A stretch of DNA of 64,000 bases from Luteimonas colneyensis (GCF_014836665.1 NZ_JACSQJ010000006.1:156285-220284); one strand, 5' to 3'. Shown: positions 26,627 to 37,084, numbered from the stretch's first letter. Notes: generated from the sequence alone by a model not told the origin. Program-made: numbers and translations.

Positions 26627-26765
26627 GGCGCGGAGGTTTCGATCGGGGGAGCGCGACGATGCTAGCAGCCCGGCGCGGCGGTGATGCGCCACCTTCACGG
26701 CGCGTCGCCCAGCATGCGCGTTCCTGCCGCCCGGGCGGGCGGCGCCAGCAAACAAGGAGCACGTC

Positions 26766-26969
26766 ATGTCGGTTGCCAAGGTCATCGAAATCAACGCCTC
26801 CTCGCCCACCAGCGTCGAGGACGCGGTGCGCAAGGGACTCGCGAAGTGCGCCGAGAGCGTGAAGAACATCAAGGGCGCGTGGATCAACGAAACCAAGGTC
26901 GTCACTGACGGCGGCGGCAACATCACCGAGTGGCGGGTGAACCTGCGGATCAGCTTCGTGGTCGACTGA
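26766..26969 (+). CDS. Dodecin
   Basis: 67-residue flavin-binding protein that forms hollow dodecamers and buffers free flavin. The sequence [20 protein letters not shown] then [20 protein letters not shown] and [13 protein letters not shown] matches dodecin throughout; Trp in KGAWINE is the flavin-stacking residue. AAGGAG lies eight bases before the ATG. Its last 20 bases overlap the end of the convergent kinase gene. Confidence 0.96.
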   Translation: MSVAKVIEINASSPTSVEDAVRKGLAKCAESVKNIKGAWINETKVVTDGGGNITEWRVNLRISFVVD

Positions 26970-27780
26970 GGCCGCCGGGCGGGACCGGCCGCCGCCGCGC
27001 ATCCAGCGCGACGACGCGGTCGGCGATGCCCGGCAGGGTGCGCAGCGCCTGGCGGCTGGTGCGCTCATAGTGCTGGACGAAGCGCTCGAGCGCGGCATCG
27101 TCCATTGCCGGCATGCCCGGACGCCCGGCCGCCAGCGTGCGCTCCGCCTCGCGGCGCCAGCCCGGCACCACCTCGAACGACGGCGCCTGCAGCAGGAGCA
27201 GGCGGTCGATGCGGCGCCACAGCGGCGGATACGCGTCGGCCAGCGCGCGGTTGCACCAGCGCCGCCAGCGGCCGTCGCCGTCCTCGTTGCGCTCCAGCGC
27301 GTTGACCGGAGCCTCCAGCGCCGCGGCCTCCTCGGCGGGCGTGCCCAGGAACCAGCCTTCGAACAGCACCAGGTCGGCGCCGTCCACGCGCGGCCAGCCC
27401 GCGCGCGGCAGGCGCTCGTCGGCCAGCTTGTCGAAGCGCGGCAGCGCGGCGCCATCGCCGGTGCGCAGGGCGTCCAGCACTTCGATCGCCAGCGCCACCT
27501 CGTGCGTGCCCGGCGGGCCGCGCGTGGCCAGCAGCGGGTGCACTTCGCGCGCCAGGCGCATGCGCCCGGCACGCGGCAGGTAGACGTCGTCGATCGAGAG
27601 CACCGGGCAGCGCAGTCCGCGGCGGCTTGCCTCGGCCGCCACCTGCGCGGCCAGGGTGGATTTCCCGCTGCCCTGCAGGCCGCTGATGCCGTAGACGCGG
27701 GCGCCGGCCGCGAGCGCGTCGTCCAGCACCGACGAGACCAGTCGCGCGTCGAAGCCCGATGTGTGCAAGCGCGTCGCCAT
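26950..27780 (-). CDS. P-loop small-molecule kinase, glycerate-kinase-like
   Basis: 276-residue P-loop enzyme: Walker [34 protein letters not shown], a Walker B-like [12 protein letters not shown] and conserved [17 protein letters not shown]. This pattern is that of the YggC/plant-type glycerate 3-kinase-related family, close to uridine and pantothenate kinases in fold. The substrate is not certain; D-glycerate is the best guess from family. The ATG at 27780 is six bases after a -10-like TATCGT, so a leaderless message is possible. It is divergent from pdxH. Confidence 0.82.
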   Translation of the reverse strand: MATRLHTSGFDARLVSSVLDDALAAGARVYGISGLQGSGKSTLAAQVAAEASRRGLRCPVLSIDDVYLPRAGRMRLAREVHPLLATRGPPGTHEVALAIEVLDALRTGDGAALPRFDKLADERLPRAGWPRVDGADLVLFEGWFLGTPAEEAAALEAPVNALERNEDGDGRWRRWCNRALADAYPPLWRRIDRLLLLQAPSFEVVPGWRREAERTLAAGRPGMPAMDDAALERFVQHYERTSRQALRTLPGIADRVVALDARRRPVPPGGLSRPRS

Positions 27781-27845
27781 CCGGGCACGATAGCCCAGGC
27801 GCGGCCCCGGCCTGCGCACCGGAACCCAGCGGAGCACCCCTGCCG

Positions 27846-28442
27846 ATGCACGACCTGTACGCCGAAGCCCTGCAGACCTTCGACACCCTGTTCGACGAGG
27901 CCCTCGCCGCGGGCGAACCCGACCGCACGGCGATGCAGCTCGCCACCGCCACGCCGGATGGCCGGCCCTCGCTGCGCACGGTGCTGCTGAAGGCGTGCGA
28001 CGCGCGCGGCTTCGTCTTCTATACCCACCTCGACGGCCGCAAGGGCCGCGAGCTCAAGGCCAATCCGCGCGCGGCGCTGCTGTTCCACTGGCCGCGCGTG
28101 CGCCTGGGCGTGCAGGTGCGCGTCGAGGGTGGCGTCGCGATCGTCGACGAGGCCGAGGCCGACGCCTATTTCGCCAGCCGCCCGCGCGGCAGCCAGCTCG
28201 GCGCCTGGGCTTCGCTGCAGTCGGAGGTGCTGGAGTCGCGCGACGAGTTCGACCGGCGCCTGGCCGATGCCGAGCGCCAATTCGAGGGTCGCGAGGTGCC
28301 GCGTCCACCGCGCTGGACCGGCCTGCGCGTGGACCCCGAGCGCATCGAGTTCTGGTACGCCGCCGAGTTCCGCTGGCACGAGCGCTGGCTGTACGAGCGC
28401 GACCTCGCCGGCGACTGCAGCAAGCGGATGCTGTATCCGTGA
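27846..28442 (+). CDS. pdxH: Pyridoxamine/pyridoxine 5'-phosphate oxidase
   Basis: FMN enzyme that makes pyridoxal phosphate. 198 residues, with [67 protein letters not shown] and the C-terminal signature [17 protein letters not shown] (family usually EFW-N-R-HDR; here the Asn-Arg step reads EFRWHER). The stop overlaps the GTG of the next gene (GTGA). Two other vitamin B6-related genes (proC and YggS family) lie within 3 kb. Confidence 0.93.
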   Translation: MHDLYAEALQTFDTLFDEALAAGEPDRTAMQLATATPDGRPSLRTVLLKACDARGFVFYTHLDGRKGRELKANPRAALLFHWPRVRLGVQVRVEGGVAIVDEAEADAYFASRPRGSQLGAWASLQSEVLESRDEFDRRLADAERQFEGREVPRPPRWTGLRVDPERIEFWYAAEFRWHERWLYERDLAGDCSKRMLYP

Positions 28443-29293
28443 GCGCGGCGGCGCTCACGCCCCTGCGCGGCCCGCGCCGCATCGTCTGCCTGACCGAGGA
28501 ACCCACCGAGACGCTGTACGCGCTCGGCGAGGACCACCGCATCGTCGGCATCAGCGGCTTCACCGTGCGCCCGCCGCGGGCGCGGAAGGAGAAGCCCAAG
28601 GTCAGCGCCTTCACCAGCGCGAAGATCGACGAGATCATGAAGCTCGCGCCGGACCTCGCGATCGGCTTCTCCGACATCCAGGCCGACATCGCCGCCGAGC
28701 TGGTGCGCCGCGGCGTCGAGGTGTGGATCAGCAACCACCGCAGCGTCGAGGGCATCCTCGACTACGTGCGCCGGCTGGGCGCCTTGGTCGGTGCCGCGGC
28801 GCGCGCGGAGGCGTACGCGGACGAACTGCAGCGCGGGCTCGACGCGGTCGCGGCACGGGCTGCCACGCTGTCGCGTCGCCCGCGCGTCTACTTCGAGGAG
28901 TGGGACGAGCCGCCGATCACCGGCATCCGCTGGGTGTCGGAGCTGGTCGGCATCGCCGGCGGCGACGATGTCTTCCCCGAGCGTGCCGCCGAGCCGTTGG
29001 CGAAGCAGCGCATCCTGGCCGACGCCGGCGAGGTCGTGCGGCGCGCGCCCGACATCATCATCGGCTCCTGGTGCGGCAAGAAGTTCCGCCCCGACCGGGT
29101 CGCGGCGCGGCCGGGCTGGGACGCGATCCCCGCGGTGCGCGACGGCGAGCTGCACGAAGTGAAGTCTCCGCTGATCCTGCAGCCGGGGCCCGCGGCGCTG
29201 GGCGATGGCGTGCGCGCGCTCGCGGAGATCGTGCATGGCTGGGCGGCGCGGCGGGACGGGGGCGCAGCGGAGCCGGGGCGGCTGCTTCCGTAG
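28439..29293 (+). CDS. BtuF-like periplasmic-binding-fold protein without a signal peptide
   Basis: 284 residues from a GTG that overlaps the pdxH stop. The fold is that of class III helical-backbone binding proteins: [92 protein letters not shown] and [13 protein letters not shown]. Homologues bind cobalamin or iron chelates for ABC import. No signal peptide is present from this start, so it may be cytoplasmic and not part of a transporter; no permease or ATPase gene adjoins it. The TAG stop is supplied by a GTAGGAGC-type repeat. Confidence 0.82.
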   Translation: MSAAALTPLRGPRRIVCLTEEPTETLYALGEDHRIVGISGFTVRPPRARKEKPKVSAFTSAKIDEIMKLAPDLAIGFSDIQADIAAELVRRGVEVWISNHRSVEGILDYVRRLGALVGAAARAEAYADELQRGLDAVAARAATLSRRPRVYFEEWDEPPITGIRWVSELVGIAGGDDVFPERAAEPLAKQRILADAGEVVRRAPDIIIGSWCGKKFRPDRVAARPGWDAIPAVRDGELHEVKSPLILQPGPAALGDGVRALAEIVHGWAARRDGGAAEPGRLLP

Positions 29294-29311
29294 GAGCCGC
29301 TACGGCTGCGA
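29289..29311. repeat. Single arm of the GTAGGAGC-type repeat
   Basis: CGTAGGAGCCGCTACGGCTGCGA matches the arm of the 98-bp element at 39125-39222 at 20 of 22 bases (two C/G-for-A changes that keep the inner AGCCG-CTA-CGGCT pairing). No second arm follows. It carries the stop codon of the BtuF-like gene. Confidence 0.7.
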
Positions 29312-29362
29312 GCGCCTCCTCTGTCATCATCTCCGCCTCGACCACGGGCGCGGGAGCGCGAG

Positions 29363-29758
29363 ATGAACCAGGCTGCGATGCACGACCTCGGCAAGCTGCT
29401 GCTGCGCCTCACGCTCGGCGTGCTGGTCCTGCTCCACGGCGTCGCCAAGCTGCGCGGCGGCATGTCGGGCATCGAGGGCATGGTCGAGGACGCGGGCCTG
29501 CCCGGCGTGCTGGCCTATGGCGTGCTGGTCGGCGAGGTACTGGCGCCGCTGATGCTGGTGTTCGGCTTCCATGCGCGCATCGGCGCGGTGCTGGTGGCCA
29601 TCAACATGGTCGTCGCCATCGTGCTGGCGCACATGGGCCAGCTCGACCAGCTCAACGGCCAGGGCGGCTGGGCGCTGGAGCTGCAGGGCATGTTCCTCGG
29701 CACCGCGGTGGCGATCGCCCTGCTCGGCCCGGGGCGCTACGGCATCAACCAGAGCTGA
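29363..29758 (+). CDS. DoxX family membrane protein
   Basis: 131 residues, four predicted membrane helices. Begins LLLRLTLGVLVLLHGVAKLRGG, the DoxX N-terminal motif, with GVLVGEVLAPLMLVFG in helix 2 and GQGGWALELQGMFLGTAVAIALLGPGRYG at the C-terminus. DoxX-like proteins are linked to redox and membrane stress, but this member has no assigned function. GGGAG precedes the ATG. Convergent with proC, with nine bases between stops. Confidence 0.88.
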   Translation: MNQAAMHDLGKLLLRLTLGVLVLLHGVAKLRGGMSGIEGMVEDAGLPGVLAYGVLVGEVLAPLMLVFGFHARIGAVLVAINMVVAIVLAHMGQLDQLNGQGGWALELQGMFLGTAVAIALLGPGRYGINQS

Positions 29759-29767
29759 GGCGCGGCC

Positions 29768-30607
29768 TCAGTCGTTGGCGGCGGACAGTTCGCGGCCGCG
29801 CAGCGTCGCGGCCGCGATCGCGTCGGCGACCAGTGCGCGCAGGCCGCCGGCCTCGAAGGCCTCGATCGCGGCCTGGGTGGTGCCACCCGGGGATGTCACG
29901 CGCCGGCGCAGACCGGCCGGCGGCTCGCCGGCCTCGGTGAGCATGCGCGCGGCGCCCAGCAGCGTCTGAGTCACGAGCGTGCGCGCGGCGTCGGCGGGCA
30001 GGCCCTGGGCGCGGGCCGCGTCCTCCATGGCCTCGGCGAGCAGGAACACGTAGGCCGGCCCGCTGCCGGAGACGGCGGTGACCGCGTCCATCAGCGCCTC
30101 GTCGGCGATCCAGACGGTCTCGCCGGTCGCCGACAGCAGCGACGCGGCGCGTTCGCGCCCGGCCGCGTCGACGGCGGCGTTGGCGTAGAGGCCGGTGACG
30201 CCGGCGCCGAGCAGGGCCGGGGTGTTGGGCATCGCCCGGACCACCGCTGCGTCGCCGCCCAGCCACGCCGACAGCTGCGCGGTGGTGATGCCGGCGGCGA
30301 TCGACAGCGCCAGCGGACGGGCGTCGCCCGCGCGCGTGGCCAGGTCTTCGCAGACCGCGCGCATCACCTGCGGCTTGACCGCGAACACCCAGGTGCCCGC
30401 GCCCGCCACCGCCGCGGCAGCGTCGGCATGCACCCGGACGCCGAAGTCGCGCGCCAGCGCCTCGCGCAGCGCATCCACGGGTTCGGCCACGTGGATGGCG
30501 GCGGGATCGGTGCCGCGCGCGACCATGCCGCCGACGAGGCTGCGCGCCATGTTGCCGCCGCCGATGAAGGCGGTGGTGTCTTCCAACGTGGATGCGGGAC
30601 GTGGCAT
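29768..30607 (-). CDS. proC: Pyrroline-5-carboxylate reductase
   Basis: Last step of proline synthesis. 279 residues: TAFIGGGNMARSLVGGM (NAD(P) Rossmann motif), VFAVKPQVM, RAMPNTPALLGAGVTGLYAN, and the C-terminal signature DAVTAVSGSGPAYVFLLAEAM. A downstream helical region TSPGGTTQAAIEAFE completes the dimer fold. It follows the YggS-family gene by about 100 bases on the same strand, an arrangement common in proteobacteria. Confidence 0.96.
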   Translation of the reverse strand: MPRPASTLEDTTAFIGGGNMARSLVGGMVARGTDPAAIHVAEPVDALREALARDFGVRVHADAAAAVAGAGTWVFAVKPQVMRAVCEDLATRAGDARPLALSIAAGITTAQLSAWLGGDAAVVRAMPNTPALLGAGVTGLYANAAVDAAGRERAASLLSATGETVWIADEALMDAVTAVSGSGPAYVFLLAEAMEDAARAQGLPADAARTLVTQTLLGAARMLTEAGEPPAGLRRRVTSPGGTTQAAIEAFEAGGLRALVADAIAAATLRGRELSAAND

Positions 30608-30710
30608 GGCGCGGCCTCTCTGGATGGACAGGGCGGCATTGTCGCCCGGGTGGGCCGAGCCCGCGAACGCCTGCCGCCCTTGCGTCGCCGCCGGCGACGT
30701 CCCGGCTGGC

Positions 30711-31409
30711 TCAGGCCTTCGGGCGTGGCCCGAACAGCGCGGTGCCGATGCGCACCATGGTCGCGCCCTCGGCGATCGCTTCCGCGTAGTCGCCGCTCAT
30801 GCCCATCGACAGCGTGTCGGCGCCGGGATGGTCGGCGCGGAGCGCCTCGTGCAGCGCGCGCATGGCGGCAAAGGCCTCGCGGCGTCGCGAGAGGTCCGGA
30901 TGCGGTTCGGGGATCGCCATCAGCCCGCGCAGCGCCAGCCGCGGCTGCGCCGCGATCGCCGCCGCCAGCGCGGGGACGTCGCCGGGCGCGCAGCCATGCT
31001 TGCCGGCCTCGCCGTCGACGTTGACCTGGACCAGCACGTTCAGCGGCGGCCGCGACTCCGGGCGCGCCGCGGCCAGGGCGGTGACCAGCTTCGGCCGGTC
31101 GACCGACTGCACCCAGTCGAACAGCGCCGCGGCCTGCGCCGCCTTGTTCGACTGCAGGTGTCCGATCAGGTGCCATTCGATGCCGCTGCCGTCCAGCGCG
31201 GCGACCTTGGCCGCCGCCTCCTGCACGTAGTTCTCGCCGAAGGCGAGGGTGGCGCCCGGGCGCAGCCGCGCCCAGTCCGCGGCCAGCGCGGCGATCTCGT
31301 CGACCCCGCGGGTCTTGCCCACGGCGACCAGGCGCGGCGCTGGCCGCGCTGCGTCGGCGGCCGCGTTTTCCATCGAGTCGAGGATGCGCGCGAGGGGTCC
31401 TGTCGGCAT
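30711..31409 (-). CDS. yggS: YggS family PLP-homeostasis protein
   Basis: 232-residue PLP-binding protein with an alanine-racemase-like barrel and no known catalytic activity; it balances PLP, keto acids and amino acids. PLP lysine in LVAVGKTRG (about residue 32); FGENYVQEAAAK, EWHLIGHLQSNKA, VLVQVNVDGEAGKHG, LRGLMAIPEP and MGMSGDYAEAIAEGATMVRIGTALFG are the family marks. Stands upstream of proC and diverges from pilT. Confidence 0.94.
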   Translation of the reverse strand: MPTGPLARILDSMENAAADAARPAPRLVAVGKTRGVDEIAALAADWARLRPGATLAFGENYVQEAAAKVAALDGSGIEWHLIGHLQSNKAAQAAALFDWVQSVDRPKLVTALAAARPESRPPLNVLVQVNVDGEAGKHGCAPGDVPALAAAIAAQPRLALRGLMAIPEPHPDLSRRREAFAAMRALHEALRADHPGADTLSMGMSGDYAEAIAEGATMVRIGTALFGPRPKA

Positions 31410-31433
31410 CTGCCAGCTCCTCCTGCCGCGCTG

Positions 31434-31462
31434 GTTCTGTGACGCGGATACGGGGCTATACT
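31434..31462 (+). promoter_or_regulatory. Candidate promoter of pilT
   Basis: TATACT at 31457-31462, 84 bases before the pilT ATG. The matching -35 position (31434-31439, GTTCTG) is weak. Called from the -10 and its place in the divergent region between yggS and pilT. Confidence 0.35.
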
Positions 31463-31545
31463 GCCCCCGGGGAGTACTCTGGCGCCAGCCGCGACGAGGC
31501 CGGGCGCTTCGCCATCAACTTGTGCACTGCCGCTGGGGAGCATGC

Positions 31546-32583
31546 ATGGATATCGCCGAACTTCTGGCGTTTTCAGTCAAGAACAAGGCGTCGGACCTGC
31601 ATCTGTCCGCAGGCCTGCCGCCGATGATCCGCGTCGACGGCGACGTCCGCCGGATCAACATCCCGGCGCTCGACCACAAGCAGGTGCACGCGCTGGTCTA
31701 CGACATCATGTCGGACAAGCAGCGCCGCGACTACGAGGAGTTCCTCGAGGTCGACTTCTCGTTCGAGATCGCCGGCCTGGCGCGCTTCCGCGTCAACGCC
31801 TTCAACCAGAACCGCGGCGCGGGCGCGGTGTTCCGCACCATTCCGTCCGAGGTGCTGACGCTCGAGGACCTCGGCACGCCGCGGATCTTCAAGGAGCTGA
31901 TCGACCAGCCGCAGGGCCTGATCCTGGTCACCGGCCCCACGGGCTCGGGCAAGTCGACCACGCTCGCGGCGATGGTCGACCACATCAACAAGAACGAGTA
32001 CGGGCACATCCTCACCATCGAGGACCCGATCGAGTTCGTGCACACCGCGCAGAAGTGCCTGATCAACCAGCGCGAGGTGCACCGCGACACCCACGGCTTC
32101 AACGAGGCCCTGCGAAGCGCGCTGCGCGAGGACCCGGACTACATCCTGGTCGGCGAGCTGCGCGACCTCGAGACCATCCGCCTGGCGCTGACCGCCGCGG
32201 AAACCGGCCACCTGGTGTTCGGCACCCTGCACACCTCGTCGGCGGCCAAGACCATCGACCGCATCATCGACGTGTTCCCCGCCGGCGAGAAGCCGATGGT
32301 GCGCTCAATGCTGTCGGAGTCGCTGCGCGCGGTGATCTCGCAGGCGCTGCTGAAGAAGGTCGGCGGCGGCCGCACCGCGGCCTGGGAAATCATGGTCGGC
32401 GTGCCCGCCATCCGCAACCTGATCCGCGAGGACAAGGTCGCGCAGATGTACTCGGCGATCCAGACCGGCCAGCAGCACGGCATGATGACGCTCGACCAGC
32501 ACCTCCAGGACCTGGTGAAGCGCGCCATGATCACGCGCGCCCAGGCGAAGGACTATGCCAAGGACAAGCGGCTGTTCGAGTAA
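31546..32583 (+). CDS. pilT: Type IV pilus retraction ATPase PilT
   Basis: Hexameric motor on the cytoplasmic side of the pilus base that drives pilus retraction and twitching. 345 residues: N-terminal PAS-like domain starting [23 protein letters not shown], Walker [17 protein letters not shown], Asp box [10 protein letters not shown], Walker [13 protein letters not shown] (GEXRD), His box [19 protein letters not shown], and the C-terminal [10 protein letters not shown] retraction motif. GGGGAG is seven bases before the ATG at 31546. pilU follows 12 bases later. Confidence 0.97.
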   Translation: MDIAELLAFSVKNKASDLHLSAGLPPMIRVDGDVRRINIPALDHKQVHALVYDIMSDKQRRDYEEFLEVDFSFEIAGLARFRVNAFNQNRGAGAVFRTIPSEVLTLEDLGTPRIFKELIDQPQGLILVTGPTGSGKSTTLAAMVDHINKNEYGHILTIEDPIEFVHTAQKCLINQREVHRDTHGFNEALRSALREDPDYILVGELRDLETIRLALTAAETGHLVFGTLHTSSAAKTIDRIIDVFPAGEKPMVRSMLSESLRAVISQALLKKVGGGRTAAWEIMVGVPAIRNLIREDKVAQMYSAIQTGQQHGMMTLDQHLQDLVKRAMITRAQAKDYAKDKRLFE

Positions 32584-32595
32584 CCGGAGCATTCC

Positions 32596-33726
32596 ATGAG
32601 CGCCATCGATTTCACCTCCTACCTCAAGCTGATGGCGCACCAGAAGGCGTCGGACCTGTTCATCACCGCCGGCATGCCGCCGTCGATGAAGGTCCACGGC
32701 AAGATCTCGCCGATCACCCAGAACCCGCTGACGCCGCAGCAGGCGCGCGACCTGGTGCTGAACGTGATGACGCCGCCGCAGCGCGAGGAGTTCGAGCGCA
32801 CCCACGAGTGCAACTTCGCCATCGGCGTGTCCGGCGTCGGCCGCTTCCGCGTGTCGTGCTTCTACCAGCGCAACCAGGTCGGCATGGTGCTGCGCCGGAT
32901 CGAGACCCGGATCCCGTCGATCGAAGAGCTCAACCTGCCGCCGATCATCAAGACGCTGGCGATGACCAAGCGCGGCATCATCATCTTCGTCGGTGCCACC
33001 GGTACCGGCAAGTCGACGTCGCTGGCGTCGATGATTGGCTACCGCAACCAGAACTCCACCGGGCACATCATCACCATCGAGGACCCGATCGAGTTCGTGC
33101 ACAAGCACGACGGCTGCATCATCACCCAGCGCGAGGTCGGCATCGACACCGACAGCTGGGAGAATGCGCTGAAGAACACGCTGCGCCAGGCGCCGGACGT
33201 GATCATGATCGGCGAGGTGCGCACCCGCGAGGGCATGGACCACGCCATCGCCTTCGCCGAAACCGGCCACCTGGTGCTGTGCACGCTGCACGCCAACAAC
33301 GCCAACCAGGCGATGGACCGCATCATCAACTTCTTCCCCGAGGACCGCCGCGGCCAGCTGCTGATGGACCTCTCGCTCAACCTCAAGGGCGTGGTCGCGC
33401 AGCAGCTGATCCCGACGCCGGACGGCAAGGGCCGCCGGGTGGCGATGGAGATCATGCTCGGCACGCCGCTGGTGCAGGACTACATCCGCGACGGCGAGAT
33501 CCACAAGCTGAAGGAGGTCATGAAGGAGTCGACCAACCTCGGCATGAAGACCTTCGACCAGAGCCTGTTCGAGCTGTACCAGGCCGGCGAGATCTCCTAC
33601 GAGGACGCGCTGCGCTACGCCGACTCCGCCAACGAGGTGCGCCTGCGCATCAAGCTGGCGCAGGGCGGCGACGCCCGCACGCTGTCGCAGGGCCTGGATG
33701 GCGTCGAGGTGGCCGAGGTCACCTGA
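32596..33726 (+). CDS. pilU: Type IV pilus retraction ATPase PilU
   Basis: PilT-dependent second retraction motor. 376 residues: [19 protein letters not shown], Walker [17 protein letters not shown], Asp box [14 protein letters not shown], Walker [13 protein letters not shown] and His box [19 protein letters not shown]. It is similar to pilT along its length but has the PilU-type substitutions (TGTGKST, GEVRTRE) and a longer C-terminus ([21 protein letters not shown]). Forms an operon with pilT; GGAG precedes the ATG, and a strong terminator follows. Confidence 0.97.
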   Translation: MSAIDFTSYLKLMAHQKASDLFITAGMPPSMKVHGKISPITQNPLTPQQARDLVLNVMTPPQREEFERTHECNFAIGVSGVGRFRVSCFYQRNQVGMVLRRIETRIPSIEELNLPPIIKTLAMTKRGIIIFVGATGTGKSTSLASMIGYRNQNSTGHIITIEDPIEFVHKHDGCIITQREVGIDTDSWENALKNTLRQAPDVIMIGEVRTREGMDHAIAFAETGHLVLCTLHANNANQAMDRIINFFPEDRRGQLLMDLSLNLKGVVAQQLIPTPDGKGRRVAMEIMLGTPLVQDYIRDGEIHKLKEVMKESTNLGMKTFDQSLFELYQAGEISYEDALRYADSANEVRLRIKLAQGGDARTLSQGLDGVEVAEVT

Positions 33727-33748
33727 GACGCAGCGTTTCGCGTGTCCA

Positions 33749-33783
33749 GCACAGGGCGCCCGCGTGGCGCCCTGTGCTTTTGC
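33749..33783 (+). terminator. Rho-independent terminator after pilU
   Basis: Perfect 12-bp stem GCACAGGGCGCC (33749-33760) and GGCGCCCTGTGC (33766-33777), a 5-base loop, then TTTT, 23 bases after the pilU stop. Confidence 0.9.
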
Positions 33784-33845
33784 GCACTTTTTACCTGCCG
33801 CGGGAGACAATGGCGGGCCGACACATCCACCACCGGAGACCCGCC

Positions 33846-34472
<627 letters not shown>

Positions 34473-34499
34473 TCGCGCCCGCACGTCCGGTCCACGCAC

Positions 34500-34529
34500 G
34501 AAGCCCCGCGCACGCGGGGCTTCTTGTTT
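34500..34529 (+). terminator. Rho-independent terminator after sodA
   Basis: Perfect 10-bp stem GAAGCCCCGC (34500-34509) and GCGGGGCTTC (34514-34523), loop GCAC, then TTGTTT, 27 bases past the sodA stop. Confidence 0.9.
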
Positions 34530-34669
34530 CCGGCGGGCAGGCCGTCTGCCGCGACGGGGCCGGGCCAGCGCCGCGGCTGCGAATCCGGTCACGCCGCCGC
34601 GTCCCCGGGCTTGCACCGGCGTCCCGCGCTGGCGAGGATGCGGCGATACTTCCGAGGATCCCGCCGACG

Positions 34670-35131
34670 ATGGACATCGCAGACCGCCGCATCGCCACCG
34701 TGCACTTCACGCTGACCGACGCCGACAGCGGCGCGCCCATCACCAGCACCCGCGGCCACGAGCCGCTGACCTACATGCACGGCACCGGTGGCATCGCGCG
34801 CGGCCTGGAGCAGGCGCTGGAGGGGCGCAGCGCCGGCGAGCGTTTCGAAGTGGTGGTGCAGCCGGAGGACGGCTTCGGCCCGCGGCACGACGCGCTGGTG
34901 CAGGTCCTGCCGCGCAGCATGTGGCGCGCGCCCACGGAGCCGAAGGTGGGTGACCGCCTCGAGACCACGACCGCGAAGGGGCCGCTCGACGTGGTGGTGA
35001 CGGCGGTCGCGGCCCACACGATCACCGTCGATGGCAACCATCCCCTGGCCGGACGTCGCGTGCGTGCCGACCTCGAGGTGCTGGCGGTGCGGGTGCCGAC
35101 GGCGGACGAGGTCCAGTTCGGCCTGGGCTGA
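34670..35131 (+). CDS. SlyD-like FKBP-type peptidyl-prolyl isomerase
   Basis: 153-residue isomerase/chaperone: short FKBP core with an inserted flap. Visible are VHFTLTDADSGAPITSTRGHEPLTYMHGTG, GLEQALEGRSAGERFEVVVQPEDGFG, and DGNHPLAGRRVRADLEVLAVR, the marks of SlyD/FkpB proteins. It lacks the long His/Cys-rich metal-binding tail of E. coli SlyD, so it is the shorter form. Function is folding of cytoplasmic proteins. Preceded by GAGGAT about nine bases before the ATG; convergent with the DUF4153 gene. Confidence 0.9.
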   Translation: MDIADRRIATVHFTLTDADSGAPITSTRGHEPLTYMHGTGGIARGLEQALEGRSAGERFEVVVQPEDGFGPRHDALVQVLPRSMWRAPTEPKVGDRLETTTAKGPLDVVVTAVAAHTITVDGNHPLAGRRVRADLEVLAVRVPTADEVQFGLG

Positions 35132-35184
35132 GCCGGGCGCCGCCGGAGCGGCGGCACGCGAGCGGTCCGCAGGGGCACGGACGG

Positions 35185-37005
35185 CTATCTGGTCCCGGGC
35201 GCGTCCGCGTCGTCTTCGATGATCTCCAGCCGGCGCCGGCTGCCGTCGCCGATCCGCAGGTCGGGCCAGCTGCGTGGCATGGGCTCGACGCGTCCGGCCA
35301 GCAGGTCCCGGCGCAGCGCGCGGCGCCAGGCCTGTTCCGACCTGCCTTCGGGCCAGAGTTCGAACCATGCGGCGGGCGCCCAGGTGCCGTCCTTGCCACG
35401 CGCATGGATCACGCAGTAGGCGCCGGGCCCGTTGCCGAGCGTGCACAGCATCGGATCGGGCGCGCCGTCGCCGTCGAGCTCGGGCATCAGCAGGATGCAG
35501 TCGTCGGAGGCCGCGGCGCAGTTGCGTTCGCCCATGCCAGCGGCCAGCGCGTTCCACCAGTCATCCCCGGGTGCGACGGCGCCCTCGGCCAGGCGCACCT
35601 GTGCGCGCAGCGAGGCCGCGTCGCGCGCTGGCGCGTCCGCGGGCGCGTCGGCTCGCCAGTCGCCCCAGCGGTTCTGGCGGGCGAGCAGGCGCTCGAGTTC
35701 CGCCAGCCGTTCCGGATCCGTCGCCCAGGCCGGATGCGTGCGCAGCGCCAGCGTCGCCTCCCAGCCGCGCCGGCCGCTGTCGTAGCGCAGCCACTCGAGG
35801 TCGAAGTCGTCGGGTGCGGTGCGCCCGTCGGCCAGGCGCTGCAGCTGGCTCGACACGCCGATCCGGTGCGGATCCAGCAGCGGCGTATTGGCCAGCACCG
35901 CCAGCGCCACGACCACCAGCGACATCACCCGGTTCACCGGACGGATCGCCGCCAGCCAGCCATCGCGGTTGCGCAGCACCGCCCAGGCATAGCCGAAGGC
36001 GTAGCCGGCGACGACCAGCGCCAGCAGCACCGCCCACACCCGGTCGGCGGTCCAGCCGTGCTGGGCGATCCGCAGCCACAGCGCGTACAGCGCCAGCAGC
36101 GCATACACCGGCAGCAGCGCCAGGCCGGCGTCGACCAAACGGCGCAGCCAGGCGGGATAGGGGCGCGGGCCTTCGCCGTCCTGGAGCACCGAGTTGGTGA
36201 AGGCCACCAGCAGCGCGACCACGGTCACCAGGGTCGCGGCCGCCGAGCGCATCTCCCACAGCGGCTCCAGGCCGGTGAACGGCAGGCTGGCCACGAACAG
36301 CACGGCGATGAAGGCCAGCAGCGGCAGCAGGCCGGTGAAGACCGCGAACAGCACCTGGCGCGCGACCATCACGGCGCGGTGCTGGGTGCGGCCGATCAGC
36401 ACGCCCAGACCCGCCATCGCGCCCGTGGCGAGGTGGACGAAGGCATCCTCGCGGAACAGCTCGCGGAAGAACTCGACCTTCACCAGCGCGAACAGCGCAC
36501 CCCACAGGTAGAGCACCAGCCAGCAGATGCCGGTGAACAGCGCGGCCAGCGCCAGGGTCAGCGTGTTCTGCCAGGCGTGCTCGAACAGGCAGGCATAGGG
36601 CGCGCGCCAGTGGCCGTGCGCGAGGCGGCACTGCAGCCAGGGCAGGGAGACGAACAGGCCGATCGCGATCGAGGCGCCGAAGGGTCCGAGCACGCTGCCG
36701 GCCTGCACGCCCGGCCCGCCGGTGGCGTTCCACGCGGCCCAGGCCGCCAGGCCACCGACCACCAGGGTCGTGCCCGCCGCGTGCTGCCAGAAGCGCGCAT
36801 CGCGCAGGCGCACGACGCCCAGCGCCATCATCGTCGGCACCGCCAGCACCAGGGTGTACCAGCAGACCCGCCCGCCGAGCGCCGCGAACGGCCACCAGCC
36901 CGCCGCCTGCCCCTTCTGCGCCAGGTACATCAGCCCGCCCTGGAGCACGGCGAGAAGCACGATGAAGGCACGTTCGTTACGCGGGAGCCCGGCGGCTGTC
37001 GACAT
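35185..37005 (-). CDS. DUF4153-type polytopic membrane protein
   Basis: 606 residues. About ten to eleven hydrophobic helices span residues 15-400 (for example VCWYTLVLAVPTMMALGVV, TLTLALAALFTGICWLVLYLWGAL, VLFAVFTGLLPLLAFIAVLFV), followed by a soluble C-terminal domain of about 200 residues with a Cys-containing stretch (ERNCAAASDDCILLM) and DGDGAPDP. The pattern matches the DUF4153 family, for which no function is established. The first ATG in the hydrophobic frame is 37005; 21 upstream codons to 37068 are basic and unlikely. Divergent from yqgE. Confidence 0.8.
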   Translation of the reverse strand: MSTAAGLPRNERAFIVLLAVLQGGLMYLAQKGQAAGWWPFAALGGRVCWYTLVLAVPTMMALGVVRLRDARFWQHAAGTTLVVGGLAAWAAWNATGGPGVQAGSVLGPFGASIAIGLFVSLPWLQCRLAHGHWRAPYACLFEHAWQNTLTLALAALFTGICWLVLYLWGALFALVKVEFFRELFREDAFVHLATGAMAGLGVLIGRTQHRAVMVARQVLFAVFTGLLPLLAFIAVLFVASLPFTGLEPLWEMRSAAATLVTVVALLVAFTNSVLQDGEGPRPYPAWLRRLVDAGLALLPVYALLALYALWLRIAQHGWTADRVWAVLLALVVAGYAFGYAWAVLRNRDGWLAAIRPVNRVMSLVVVALAVLANTPLLDPHRIGVSSQLQRLADGRTAPDDFDLEWLRYDSGRRGWEATLALRTHPAWATDPERLAELERLLARQNRWGDWRADAPADAPARDAASLRAQVRLAEGAVAPGDDWWNALAAGMGERNCAAASDDCILLMPELDGDGAPDPMLCTLGNGPGAYCVIHARGKDGTWAPAAWFELWPEGRSEQAWRRALRRDLLAGRVEPMPRSWPDLRIGDGSRRRLEIIEDDADAPGTR

Positions 37006-37072
37006 GGCGGATTCGCGGTTGTGGCGTTGCGGCCATGGTAGCCGCGGCCGGGCGCGATGCCGCGGCACTGGC

Positions 37073-37078
37073 TAGAAT
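37073..37078 (+). promoter_or_regulatory. -10-like box directly before yqgE
   Basis: TAGAAT ends six bases before the yqgE ATG (37085). If used, transcription would begin at or next to the ATG, giving a message with no leader. No ribosome-binding site is seen there, which agrees with this reading. Confidence 0.45.
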
Positions 37079-37084
37079 GGCGCC

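Noticed and set aside
25101..26684. Long plus-strand open frame opposite aroB-aroK
   Set aside because: High-GC codon structure leaves antisense frames open; the minus strand carries aroB and aroK with all catalytic motifs.
34530..34669. GC-rich inverted repeats before the SlyD-like gene considered as a tRNA or small RNA
   Set aside because: No cloverleaf, no conserved tRNA bases and no second promoter-terminator pair could be found.
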